A stretch of DNA of 64,000 bases from Eremophila alpestris peregrina (Eukaryota > Chordata > Aves > Passeriformes > Alaudidae): NCBI GenBank assembly GCA_009792885.1, contig WMCF01000007.1, positions 12,916,388 through 12,980,387 of the forward strand, read 5' to 3'. The notes under the pieces are model-generated. The model searched no databases. It saw nothing but the letters and a program-made list of their open reading frames with translations, and had not been told where the DNA came from. A program made the position numbers and the translations under genes. Positions 47,110 to 56,899 of this stretch are shown here, piece after piece (the first letter of the stretch is position 1; every line of letters starts with the position of its first letter).

Positions 47110-47450
47110 AAGTTTCAAAATTGCTTTAATCCACCGCTAAATTGAGCTGTTTTACTAACTGTCCACGATATCATAAACAGTTTGAGGAGCTAATGGACGA
47201 GATGTTATAAAAATAGTGGACGTAAAGCACAGAAGAGGCGATATATTCACCCTGGAGTGGTGGCCGGAGACCCAGCCGTGGCAGACAAGCCCTCTTTGTC
47301 TCCCCCTTGCTTACATCATTTTCTAATTAGGCATAAAATTGTCTTCATACACTGGTATCGCTGGCTTCATAAACATAACCATTATGGTTCATAAAGACCC
47401 TTTTGTGGGGAGCCCCTCTCAAAATAGAAAAGGATCTGGAGAGGCCCAAA
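47110..47450. promoter_or_regulatory. Candidate conserved noncoding element
   Basis: Contains TCTAATTAGGCATAAAATTG near 47330 and the inverted repeat AACCAT-T-ATGGTT at 47377-47389, with CATAAA words on both sides. Stop codons close all frames. The complex, repeat-free sequence is typical of vertebrate developmental enhancers. Confidence 0.35.
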
Positions 47451-47579
47451 GAAAAAAACATCCCCTTTGTTTTCTCTTTTGAGAAGACGGATGGGCAGTG
47501 TCACGCAGAAGATTACTTTAGACTATTAAATTGTCAGAAAGGAAGAATTTCCCTATTAATAAAGGCAGTATAGGGTACT

Positions 47580-47920
47580 GATGGACCTGGACGTTGGAGG
47601 CTGGCGAGGCGCGGTACCCGGTGCGGGATGCGCGGGGATGGAGGGACGCCGCGCGAGAGCGGCACGGCACGGTCCGTGGGAGCCGTGGCATTCTCCCCGT
47701 GGCATTTCCGGGAGCGGGGCCGGCCGTGGCTTGGTGCCACGCACCCGCGGACCAGCGGGCAGCCCCGGCCTCGGCGCCGGGATAACTGGATGGAGATGGA
47801 TGGAGCCGCCTATCGCCCCCGACTCGGTGTCAGCCCCCGGACAATTACTGTCTCCAGAGGGATGGACAGACTGACTGACACTGACCTCTGCCCACGAGCC
47901 CACTGGCGGCCCCGAGGAGC
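47580..47920. promoter_or_regulatory. CpG-rich patch
   Basis: High GC and CpG over about 340 bp, including a run of CGGC/GGCAC words. No recognised exon. Confidence 0.4.
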
Positions 47921-48060
47921 TTATGTGCAATTTGCTGGATTTCGTTTACAATAACCCGACTTGACATAAATAACTCTCCATGCTGTGTCTACGCCCGCCT
48001 GACCTCCTGAACTAGCGCGGAAACACTGCCGTATTGATCAGGGGCGCGGGGGCTTTTAGC

Positions 48061-48083
48061 TTCTTTTTCTTTTTTTTTTTCTT

Positions 48084-48115
<32 letters not shown>

Positions 48116-48135
48116 TTTCCTTTTTTTTCTTTTCT
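48061..48135. repeat. Long T-rich (pyrimidine) tract
   Basis: About 75 bases composed only of T with occasional C, just left of a very CpG-rich segment. Prone to sequencing and polymerase slippage. Confidence 0.97.
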
Positions 48136-48139
48136 GTTC

Positions 48140-48450
48140 AGTCCGTGAAGACCCGCTCACTCCGTCCCGTGGTCCGTGCGCGCCCCCGAGCCGGACGGGC
48201 GCGGTCCCCGCGCGGGGGCGGCAGCGGGGCCCGGCCGGTTCTCAGCGCAGCGCTGGACCGAGCCCTCCTGAACCGGGACAGTGGTACTGTTTCCTCGGAC
48301 CCCACTTTAACTTGAGGATACTTTCCTAACCAAACACGTTAAATTTCACGACGCGACAGCTATTGGCGAGCCGTGACGCCCGGTGAGGGTCGACAGGGAA
48401 GCCCAGGGAAGGGCACGGGCTGCCCGAAAGTCTCCTCTCCTTTCCTCTCT
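48140..48450. promoter_or_regulatory. CpG-island patch
   Basis: Dense CpG (GCGCGCCCCCGAGCC and similar) immediately follows the T tract. No coding exon is recognised on either strand. Confidence 0.4.
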
Positions 48451-48574
48451 CTCATCCCTCCCCTCACCAACTCAGAGCCAGACCTTTGTTTCTGCCCCTG
48501 TTGGAAGCTCAGCGAGGCGTGCGGAGATGGACGGAGGAAAAAAAAATAATAAGGAACGAAAGTAAAGAGAGGGA

Positions 48575-48960
48575 CTCTGCAGCAGAAACCTCGCGGAGTG
48601 AGGCTGTTGTTATCCATTTAGTGTGACATATGGAAATCTCCCGGTGGGGCCGCAATTAAAGGAGCCGGCCCTGGGTCCTTTATTCCCCGCTAACTTTTGT
48701 GTTAAATGTTAACAACCTGGCGCTATCCATTCTGGCTCTATTACCAAGTGAATGTTGACTCCAAGGCTGCTTTCCTTTCTGCCCATTCTGGGAGTGCCTC
48801 CCATGCAGATTTATGTATTTTTGATATTAAATTCTTTCTAACATTACGCCTGCTCTCTTGTTGACTTTCATTGACCCTCGCCCTTGTCCCCATACTTTTC
48901 CATATTTAATACATGAACATTTTTGCCAGTGCCCTCCCCTCTTTGTTACCTCCCGGTTGA
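48575..48960. promoter_or_regulatory. Candidate conserved noncoding element
   Basis: A low-repeat block containing an E-box CATATG near 48628, GCAATTAAAG, the inverted repeat GTTAA-ATG-TTAAC at 48701-48713, and an octamer-like ATGCAGAT near 48804. Short frames only. Confidence 0.35.
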
Positions 48961-49589
48961 CGGCCGTCCCTAATGGCATGTGCTGTTTGCTCTGTTGTTG
49001 AACTTGGTAGGGTCACATAGTCTTGTGCTGTGATATCCTCTGCATTTCCAGCCCTGCCATTCTGGGGAGGTGCCTTGTGGAACAAGCCTTTTTTCCCCTA
49101 GCTACCGGCTTCCTAATGACTTAAGCAAACACCTTTGCTAATGATCCCCCAGGCTCCCTACTCCCCTCGGGGTTTTGTTTAGCTGAACTCCTAGTGCTCT
49201 GTCTGTCCCACTGGTAGCTTGGCCTCTCTGACCTGAGACATCGCAGCTCTTCTCCTTGGAGCGGGCTGCCTTGTCCAGCTCCGCCTGGGCCAAAGGCCAG
49301 GATCATGGGAGCATTGGATGCCACCAGCTGCTTGAGGTGACACCGAATTACAAAGAAGAACCGCCAAAGGAAACTTCGGCTCACACAGGCAAATGAATGT
49401 GTTCATTTATCTCCTCTGACTCCGCGGTTCGCGGCGTGCCTCGGCCCTACGGCTTGGCTGGGGGAGAGGCGAAACGTCCTTCCCAAGAAAGATTGTCTCA
49501 CTTCTCCTAGGCCGGTCTGTTCAGTATCATTATGTGACCGGTTTTCAGAATTGAAGTTGCCTGGTGTTTTGATTCTTCCCTGCCTGTGC

Positions 49590-50020
49590 ATTTGTGCCCT
49601 GGAGGTCCCTTCAAAATGGATGCTAATTGTTGGGGCTGCACACTGCTGCCTGCTAAAATGCCCCAGAGCTCCCAGGCCCTGCTCCTCAATGGCTTAATTG
49701 ACAAGGACTTGTCTGTATTTAGGAGCAGCTGGTCCAAAGCATTGGCACATCAGTGCAATCTTAACACAGCATCCCTAGCCTGGAGGAGTATGAGGGTAAA
49801 CGTGGTTAAAATGAAGGAAGATTTATAGTCGGCCCCCTTGGGTAATGCGACAGAAGACAGCTACCAAGATTTTCCCTAGTAGGGGTTTCATTCATCAGCT
49901 TCCCAGTCTTGGTAACGTGTCTAGGAGCCACGTTCCAGCTATTATTAATAATAGGAGGTGGCCATTTAGCACAATTAGGCAGGTGACAGTATTCCACAAT
50001 AATGCGTAGCCCTAAACGAG
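49590..50020. promoter_or_regulatory. Candidate conserved noncoding element
   Basis: Contains GGCTTAATTGACAAGG, the 16-bp perfect palindrome CTATTATTAATAATAG (49939-49954) and GCACAATTAGGCAGGTG. No splice-supported exon. Enhancer-like, but conservation is not measured. Confidence 0.35.
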
Positions 50021-50289
50021 ACGGGGAGCCGCTAACAAACAGATCCACGGCCGAGCAGCGCCGGGGCTTTGCACCACAGCCGTGCCCCGAGTGGATCTGG
50101 GCTGATCCGGGGGGCAGCGAGACTCACCCACCTGCGAGGGCCCCGGCTTGCAGCTCCATGCGTTGCCAGCTAAATCCTGGCCGGCAGCAGTTTACCCACC
50201 TTCTACGAGGAAGGCTGGGAAAGAGCATCTCCAGCAGAATTGCTCCTTCTAAACCCTGAGTTGATCCCTCTGAAGTCACACACCGGCTT

Positions 50290-50970
50290 TAAAAATCATC
50301 TTCCAGCACGTCTCCGAATTTTAAATTAAACCTCCCTTTAATTTCGGAAGCACAGATGAAATATATAGGTTTTTTCTCATCTCTCTTTAAGCATTCCTCG
50401 GGAGCTTCCTGTTTATAGGATTTAAACTTACATGACTTCTAAACGAGAACGGCTGGGTTTATTTTCTGCACAGGGTTATTCAGCATTTTACAAAGAAGGT
50501 TTATGGAGTGGCTTAAAAATAAGGGGGTTTTTGTTGTTGTTGTTTTGCAATGTGTGGGAAATACTTTTATGTTCACACAGTTCACCCCATGAATAGGGAT
50601 AATAGGTTCGGGATCCTCATTGAAATTTGAAGTTTTTAAACAGAAATTCCCTAACTTTTGCTCGTTTTCTCAACTTTTTTCGTAGGAACAATGCCAACAT
50701 TGAAGCCCTCGGTTGGAGTCTGCACAGTTGGAGATCTTTGGTGCCATTTTAGACATCTTTGGATTTCATCAATCAAACTGACTGCAATTTTCCATAAAAA
50801 CCCTGAATTTGGGTCAGAAAGTGGGCAAAGCAGATAAAGATCGTTCGAGCTGTCTTATAAGATGATAAATAGATATCCTTTCAGTCCAACAATGCAAGAA
50901 GTGCAGTTTTGTAATTCACTTCCATTGGTTTTGAATGCAGTGAGTCGAAACAATTTATACATGTTTTCCC
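50290..50970. promoter_or_regulatory. Candidate conserved noncoding block with acceptor-like site
   Basis: AT-rich block between GC-rich patches. TTCTCAACTTTTTTCGTAG ending at 50685 looks like a splice acceptor, so an exon of a noncoding transcript could begin here. No coding similarity is recognised. Confidence 0.3.
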
Positions 50971-51989
50971 ATGGTTAGAAGATGTCTTTACATACTTGTC
51001 AATAGTAGCTTGACCTTTTTCCCCACTGAGCTACGAAGAAGTGCTTTTTTTTCTCCTTTTTCCAGAATACAGAGTGGGTTTGGGTTGGCTTGTTTTTTTT
51101 TTTTTTTCCTTCCCACTTCCTTCCTCTATTGCTTTTAGAGACGAAGTCAATAAGATATTTCATCTTATCCTGAGGTTTAAGCAGATGGTAGACGGTTCAC
51201 TGCAGTTCACCACCCTGCAGAGGAAGTATTTAGTTCTGTGCTGCCATGAGCGAGTGGCCCGAGTGAGGTTTTAGACAGACCTGTTGGATGTCCTCAGTGT
51301 GCTCTTGAACTTTCATTTAACGGGTGAGAAGTCTTAAAAGTCTCGGGCGGAAACCTCGCTGGATTCTGCTAAACTGTCACAGCAGGTAGATCCTCGCTGT
51401 GCTGCCGAGGGGAGGGTTTCTGCCTCCTGGGTTTCTGTCCTCTCCTAAAGTGTCCTGAGAGGAATGTTTTGTGGGGTGAAGTCCAGACCATACCAGCTTC
51501 CGAGCGGGGTTGGAACGGGCACCTCATGTCGTGTGGGAGGCCCGCGGGGGTGCGGAAACACCTTTCGCATCAGCAGCACAGGGTCTGGGCGTGCTTCACA
51601 AAGTGAGGTGGGAGCCTTGACCTGGGTCTGCAGGACAGGGAAACTGAGGCACGAAGCCGCTTTGCCACGGCTGGGACCAGGGGTGGCTCGGCACTTGCCG
51701 ACCCCTGCCCATTGATACGAAGCAAACCGGAGGACTCCTCTGGGAAGAGGGCAGGAGAGAAAGGTATATATCTAGAAGACTTGAACTCCTCCACTAAATC
51801 GGGGGGGTTTGCCCCGGGGGAAGCCCACCAGGTCCCCACACTCTGCCGGCGCCCAGTCTGCCCTGTCCACGGGACAGCCTGCCGCTAGCTGGTCTCCCTT
51901 CAACGCAGAGAAAAGTGGTGGGAAGACTAGGACGGGAGATAAGGCTTTTGCTTTTCCTCCCTTTGCTTTGGACACGACAGCCCTGCTAA

Positions 51990-52140
51990 GTGCTGAACAC
52001 TACCCGCTAATGGATAATGACCTGCGGTGTGCAGCTGCCTCCTGCTCTTCAGATAAAGGCTGCTTTTACTATTAATTGCATTTGTAACATGAGCGCAGTA
52101 GGTTCACAACCAAAACGATCCAGAAACAGCAGCATCCACG
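51990..52140. promoter_or_regulatory. Candidate regulatory block
   Basis: A short AT-richer island between CpG patches with CTAATGGATAATGACC, a CAGCTG E-box and TATTAATTGCATTTG. Enhancer-like only by composition and motifs. Confidence 0.3.
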
Positions 52141-54150
52141 TTGCCGCCTTCACGGAGCATCCGGACCCTTCTGCGGAGCGCAGACGGGGTCCACGGCCTG
52201 TCGCTGTCCCCTGGGGGGAAAACAGTCGCGGGGGAGGAGGTGGTCCAGCTGCCAAGAGCGTTTCTGCCTCTGCAAAGGAGCACGTGGAAAGGAGGAGGGA
52301 AAGGGTTAAAGCAGCTTGTGGCCACTGGTGGCTCCCCCCGGTCCGTGGGTGAGAAACACAGCCACTGATGCCATGCAGATTTCGGGGCTGCGAACAGTTC
52401 CCCTCCCTGAGGCATATCTCTGGTGAAATTCCACCTGAACAAGAAAAAAAAGCCTTTATTGTTGTTTTGTTTATTTTTCCCCTTTACTCAGGTGAAGACG
52501 TATTTGTTTTTCTGCCCTCCTTCCAGCTCTTCCTCAGGGCCGGAGGAGAGAGCTGGAGCCTCGCCTGCCGCGGGGAGTACGGGGCTCAGGCAGGCCGTGT
52601 GCGAGGCCAGGGCTGGGCTGGGAACTGTGCGGGCACGGCCCCCAGGCAGCGTCCCGCACGTGTGAGGTGGCTGCGGAAGTTTTTGGGACACATGAAGGAG
52701 AAAGATCACATATCTCCGAACTTGGCCTGCTTTAAAAATGACTCCATGTGTTTATAACTCAGCAGCTTAGCAAGTGACATAGTAGTGGCAGTAGATACAC
52801 AAGATTTTTGGGACAAGCCGCTCAAATTCAAGTTGCAGTTATAAGTAGCTGCATAAAACAAGATTTGCTCCTTAGGAAGTCTTTAATTCGGTGCGAAACG
52901 TCAAAAGCCACGCTAGAAACAGATAATCGGATTTTCCCTTGCCTCCTTGTTTGCGGTATCCCTAAGCGGAGCTCCGAGGGACCACGGCCGCTGTCCGGCC
53001 CTCTCCTGGCCGCAGGTGCGCAGAGGCTGGGCCGAGGCCTGAGCCATCCCCGGCGCTTCGGGCCTCCCTCTCCGTGGATTCTGCTTTCTCAGGGTTTAGG
53101 TGTGATGTTTTGTTGGCTTTTGCTTTGTTGTGGGGTTTTTTTCCCCCTGATTTTGTTTTTTTTCCCTTTTTTTCCCTTTGTTCTTTAAGATTTCCCTTTC
53201 TTCAGTCTGTCAGGCAAATATTTAAGGACTCTCTTTAAGCTAAAACGGACCCTAGAAATATCTACTTTGGCCGTTTCCTCTGTCAGTGACTATCTCTTCA
53301 GCTGCTGCCACTGTGTGCCTCCCGAGCCGGAAGGGAAGGGGATGGCAGAACTTCTCCGAGGGGAGACCTCGGATGTTTTCACACGATGAGAGCGGCTCAC
53401 GCACCTGCTGAGCGGGGCGGGGGCGGGCGGGCATTGGCGGAACTGGCTCGTTTGGCCCCGAAGGGAAATCAATAATCTTTCGAATCTCATTCCCAGGCAC
53501 TGGCTCCAGCCGGTTAACGATTCAGCCGGCGACCCTCTTAGCAGCGAATGACTTACCCAGGATGATAAATATACAGCTGCATATTTTTCAGTGGACCTGG
53601 CTTGTAGCGGTGGAAATAACTCTCCTGTTTCTCTACTGTTTAGCTGCCCTCCCTCCTGCCTGTCTGAGGGGGAGAATCCCTCTTTCCTTGCCTTTTTCCC
53701 TGGTGCGGCCGGTGTAACAGACACTCAGCCGGGGCAGGACGTTGCTAGCGGCAGAAAGGGGCCCAGGATGAAGCAGAGCTTTGTGCCGGTGCCCCAGTGC
53801 TGGTTGGTGGTGACTGATGGTGCACACCACTGCAGAGACGTGAAGCCGGAGCAGCCCCGCACCGCACGGCAATGCACCGCACCTCCCCGCACGGCAATGC
53901 ACCGCCCCGCCCCGCACCGCACGGCAATGCACCGCACCGCCCCGCACCGCACCGCACGGCGATGGGGCCGGCCCGAGCCCCGGGCCAGGCACTGGGGGTT
54001 GGAGCAGGAGCCCTCGGCCGGGGCAGGCGGTGCCACTCACGCCGGCGGGGGGCTCGCAGCTCGCTGCAGCCCCGCTCCCCAGTCTCTCAAAGCCCCTTTC
54101 AGCCGCTCTGCGGGCTCCTCACCGGAGGAGGCTGAAGCTACATAAAAGCG
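52130..54150. promoter_or_regulatory. CpG-rich region with several dense patches
   Basis: GC-rich patches lie at about 52.13-52.40, 52.52-52.68, 52.97-53.08, 53.29-53.55 and 53.70-54.12 kb. Long open frames on both strands reflect stop-poor GC-rich DNA and the pentamer repeat. No known exon is recognised. Confidence 0.4.
53855..53968. repeat. CCGCA pentamer-based minisatellite
   Basis: Four copies of an ACGGCAATGC-type word (53866, 53891, 53921 and a degenerate one at 53956) are separated by CCGCA/CCCGC pentamers. Distances between copies are 25, 30 and 35 bases. Confidence 0.95.
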
Positions 54151-54439
54151 CATTATGAAAATTATAATATCGGGCCCAGAGCATGTCCGCGGAGGCAGCT
54201 CGTCAGCTTTCAGGCATTGAGCCCCTGTTCAGCTGGACTGAGCTGTAAAATATCCATTTGAATTCGGTGCCTGAATGGAGCAGCATCAAGAACAACAAGG
54301 ACCGGGGCAACAGAGCTCCCTTTATCCCACCCTGTGACTTCCCCCTTCTTGGCCATTCCTTTCCTGTTGCACCTTTCTTGCTTATGGGCAAATTTAACGC
54401 CTTTTTTTTTTTTTTTTCTCTTTTCATGTTTCTTTTCCC

Positions 54440-55110
54440 TGAGCGGGAAGGGGGGAAGGAGTGGTGGGGGGCAGTGTGCGGGAAGGCCCCGTGCCCTTCC
54501 CTGCCTCCCTCCCCGCAGCACGCTCCCAGGAGCTGTTGGCTAGTCTGGTCGCAGTGCCGGAGGGGGAAGAGGGGGGAGAAGAACGAGGCACGCCCTGCCA
54601 GGCAGAGCCGAGATCCCCGCGGCACTCAGCTTCACACGGTGTTAAGAAGCCTCTTTCTCCATGGCGGAGAGAGGTCCGCTCTGCCTGCCTTGGCTTAAGG
54701 CGGCCCCTGCTACGGTGCCACTGTTAAGACTGATGCGGAAGTCATTGGCTCCATAAACCCCAAGGAGCCGGGGATGAGGAGCCACGGGGGGAGAGGGGGA
54801 CGGTTTTGGCAGTTATGATCTATGGAGGCAGATGAGCCGACCTGCTATTCAAAATACTGCCCATTGTGTTGGTAATGGTGCGTTTATGACTGGAATAACC
54901 CTTTTAATATTAATAGAGCCTTTTAAGGCGGCGGTTTCCTGGGTGCTGGGCAGGAGGGCGAGCAGCGCAGGTGTTGGGGCAACCTGTGCAGGCGGTGGCC
55001 CGACCGCGGCTCCCGGCGCAGGCAGCGAGCAGGTGCTGGCGGGACGCGCACCCTCTGCACCCGGGCGAACAAAGGCTCGGCTTGCCCGGGGTCTGCGAGC
55101 ATGAAGAATT
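54440..55110. promoter_or_regulatory. CpG-rich patches flanking an AT-rich core
   Basis: GC-rich segments at 54.44-54.72 and 54.94-55.09 kb flank a block (54.83-54.93 kb) with CCATTGTGTTGGTAATGG and TTTTAATATTAATAG. Probable regulatory DNA; no exon recognised. Confidence 0.35.
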
Positions 55111-55189
55111 GTTTAATTTCAGGGGAAAGTGAAAGGCTCTGCTTCTGCCGGGACGTGACATTTCCTGTGGTGAAGCCTGCATTGGCTGC

Positions 55190-55380
55190 TAATAGAGATC
55201 TAATTGATGGGTGAAGTCCCATTTCCGCGCTTTCTCCTTTATTGCTCCATCCAGTCTGTTGCAAAATATAACCTTAATCTGATTTAGCAATTCCTCCAGG
55301 ATTCGGTGCAAGCTTACAGCACAGGAAAAATCGTTATTAAAAAAGTTAAAATACAGACTTGGATTCGGTGCGTTGCCCTT
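55190..55380. promoter_or_regulatory. Candidate conserved noncoding element
   Basis: GCTAATAGAGATCTAATTGA and ATCTGATTTAGCAATTCC lie in a repeat-free block. Enhancer-like by composition only. Confidence 0.3.
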
Positions 55381-55589
55381 TTTTATATATATAATTATTA
55401 TTTTGTTTAGTTAGTTCTTTCTTTTTTCTCTTCTTTTTTTTTTTTTTTTTTGAGACCCAACCCCACCCAAACTCTTGGCAATTTGACACATTCCTTTTCG
55501 GTAATCACTCCGGGTTTTATGACTATTAATATCAGAAGGGATCGGCGATAATGCAGACGTCCCTCTTTGTTTTAAATGCAGATGTCAGC

Positions 55590-56090
55590 AATTTGCAGCC
55601 TGGTTTCCTAGCGCGGACTGAAGCGCAGCCCCGACGGAGCGGCGCATCCCGGCCGGCGGCGCATCACCACCCGGGGAGCGGGAACAACAGGGCCAAGGCA
55701 CACACAACTTTGGCTATTGACGTCGTCAGAATAAAAATATAAGGATAAATAACAATCAGCACAGTTTTGGTGGAGCTCATTTCTCTTTCTCTCCCAGGGG
55801 ATAAAATAATTCGTTTATTTTAAAAAGGCTGGCAAGGGACCCAGTGGCAGCCGGCCCATTCTCTCCCTGCCTGCAGGGATGTGCACGGGGCTGTTCTCCT
55901 CCCGTGACTGCAGACGAGCAGAGGGGCCAGGGCAGACCGCATCTCCCCGGCCTTTACACCTGCGGGCAGTTTAATGGCCCCTGGCGGAGTGTGAAGGGAC
56001 TCCACAAGCTGCTGTCAGGAGGGGACGCCCGGCCCGGTTCATGTGCGAAAGCAGCGGACAGAGCAGAGAGAGATAACCCTTTTAATTGAT
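55590..56090. promoter_or_regulatory. CpG-rich patch
   Basis: CpG-rich segments at 55.60-55.69 and 55.84-56.05 kb flank an AT-rich spacer with CTATTGACGTCGTCAG, which includes a CRE-like TGACGTCG. No exon recognised. Confidence 0.35.
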
Positions 56091-56149
56091 TCTTTGCCTT
56101 TTTGCCTTTTTCTTCGACTTTTTTTTTTTTTTCTTTCCCGTCCGAGCTA

Positions 56150-56420
56150 TCTGAGATAGAGAGGAGTGTAGAGGCATTCTGGACCTATACAAACTCTCTT
56201 CAGTCCCCCTCGATAGGTTTAATGAGGCGGAACACGATGAAGGGGATTTGAACCGGTCTAAATGATTGATGAAGCCTGGGGCAAGGCTGAGCTTTTTCCG
56301 GATAAAGCCCCATACATCCCGTTATAATGGCTGGATAGTGGCAGGGCCGGGCTCCTTCAAAAGCCGTGGCCCAAGCGCATTGAGAGGAAACAGGGAGGGA
56401 AGGTGCTCTGTTGTTACCTA
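56150..56420. promoter_or_regulatory. Candidate conserved noncoding element
   Basis: A complex repeat-free block with CGATAGGTTTAATGAGGCGG, AAATGATTGATGAAG (PBX/MEIS-like TGATTGAT) and CATCCCGTTATAATGG. Right end of the GC-rich domain. Confidence 0.35.
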
Positions 56421-56487
56421 ATCAGCCAATGCACTGAGCCACCAGCCGCCTGAGGCAGGAGTGCGCTGCCGGGGAGGTGAGGCGGGT

Positions 56488-56552
56488 GAAAGGGGCATTC
56501 CTGACACACTCACACGTGCACACACACACACACAACACGGGAAAGGGGCATT

Positions 56553-56585
<33 letters not shown>
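56488..56585. repeat. Interrupted (CA)n with 53-bp duplication
   Basis: GAAAGGGGCATTCCT occurs at 56488-56502 and again at 56541-56555, each followed by CA repeats, so a unit of 53 bp has been duplicated along with its microsatellite. Confidence 0.95.
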
Positions 56586-56586
<1 letters not shown>

Positions 56587-56899
56587 GCACACGCACCCTC
56601 ACACCCCCGCGGAGCCCTGCCAACCCCACGCCACTCTGCCTGCCAGAGCAGCCTGGGACCTGGCCTGGCTCTGCCCACAGGTTGAAGGTTATGGCCCCAT
56701 GGGTGAGGGGATAGGGGTTTGCCTCTTATCTCAGCGTGCCCCAGACCAGGGCTTTGGTGATGGAGATGGTGCCCAATGCAACAAAATCCCTCTCTGGTGT
56801 GACGGCACACATGCAACACACCCCACACATCCCAGACACACATATATGTGAGCAGGAGAAAAGTGAGACAACAGCCGTGGATGCTGCAATAGTAAATAA

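Noticed and set aside
52315..52335. GGCCACTGGTGG as a reverse CTCF core.
   Set aside because: Two mismatches to the consensus.
53591..54145. 184-codon plus-strand frame rich in Pro, Arg, Thr and His.
   Set aside because: It runs through the pentamer minisatellite and CpG-rich DNA, with overlapping long frames on the other strand; no similarity, splice or promoter context.
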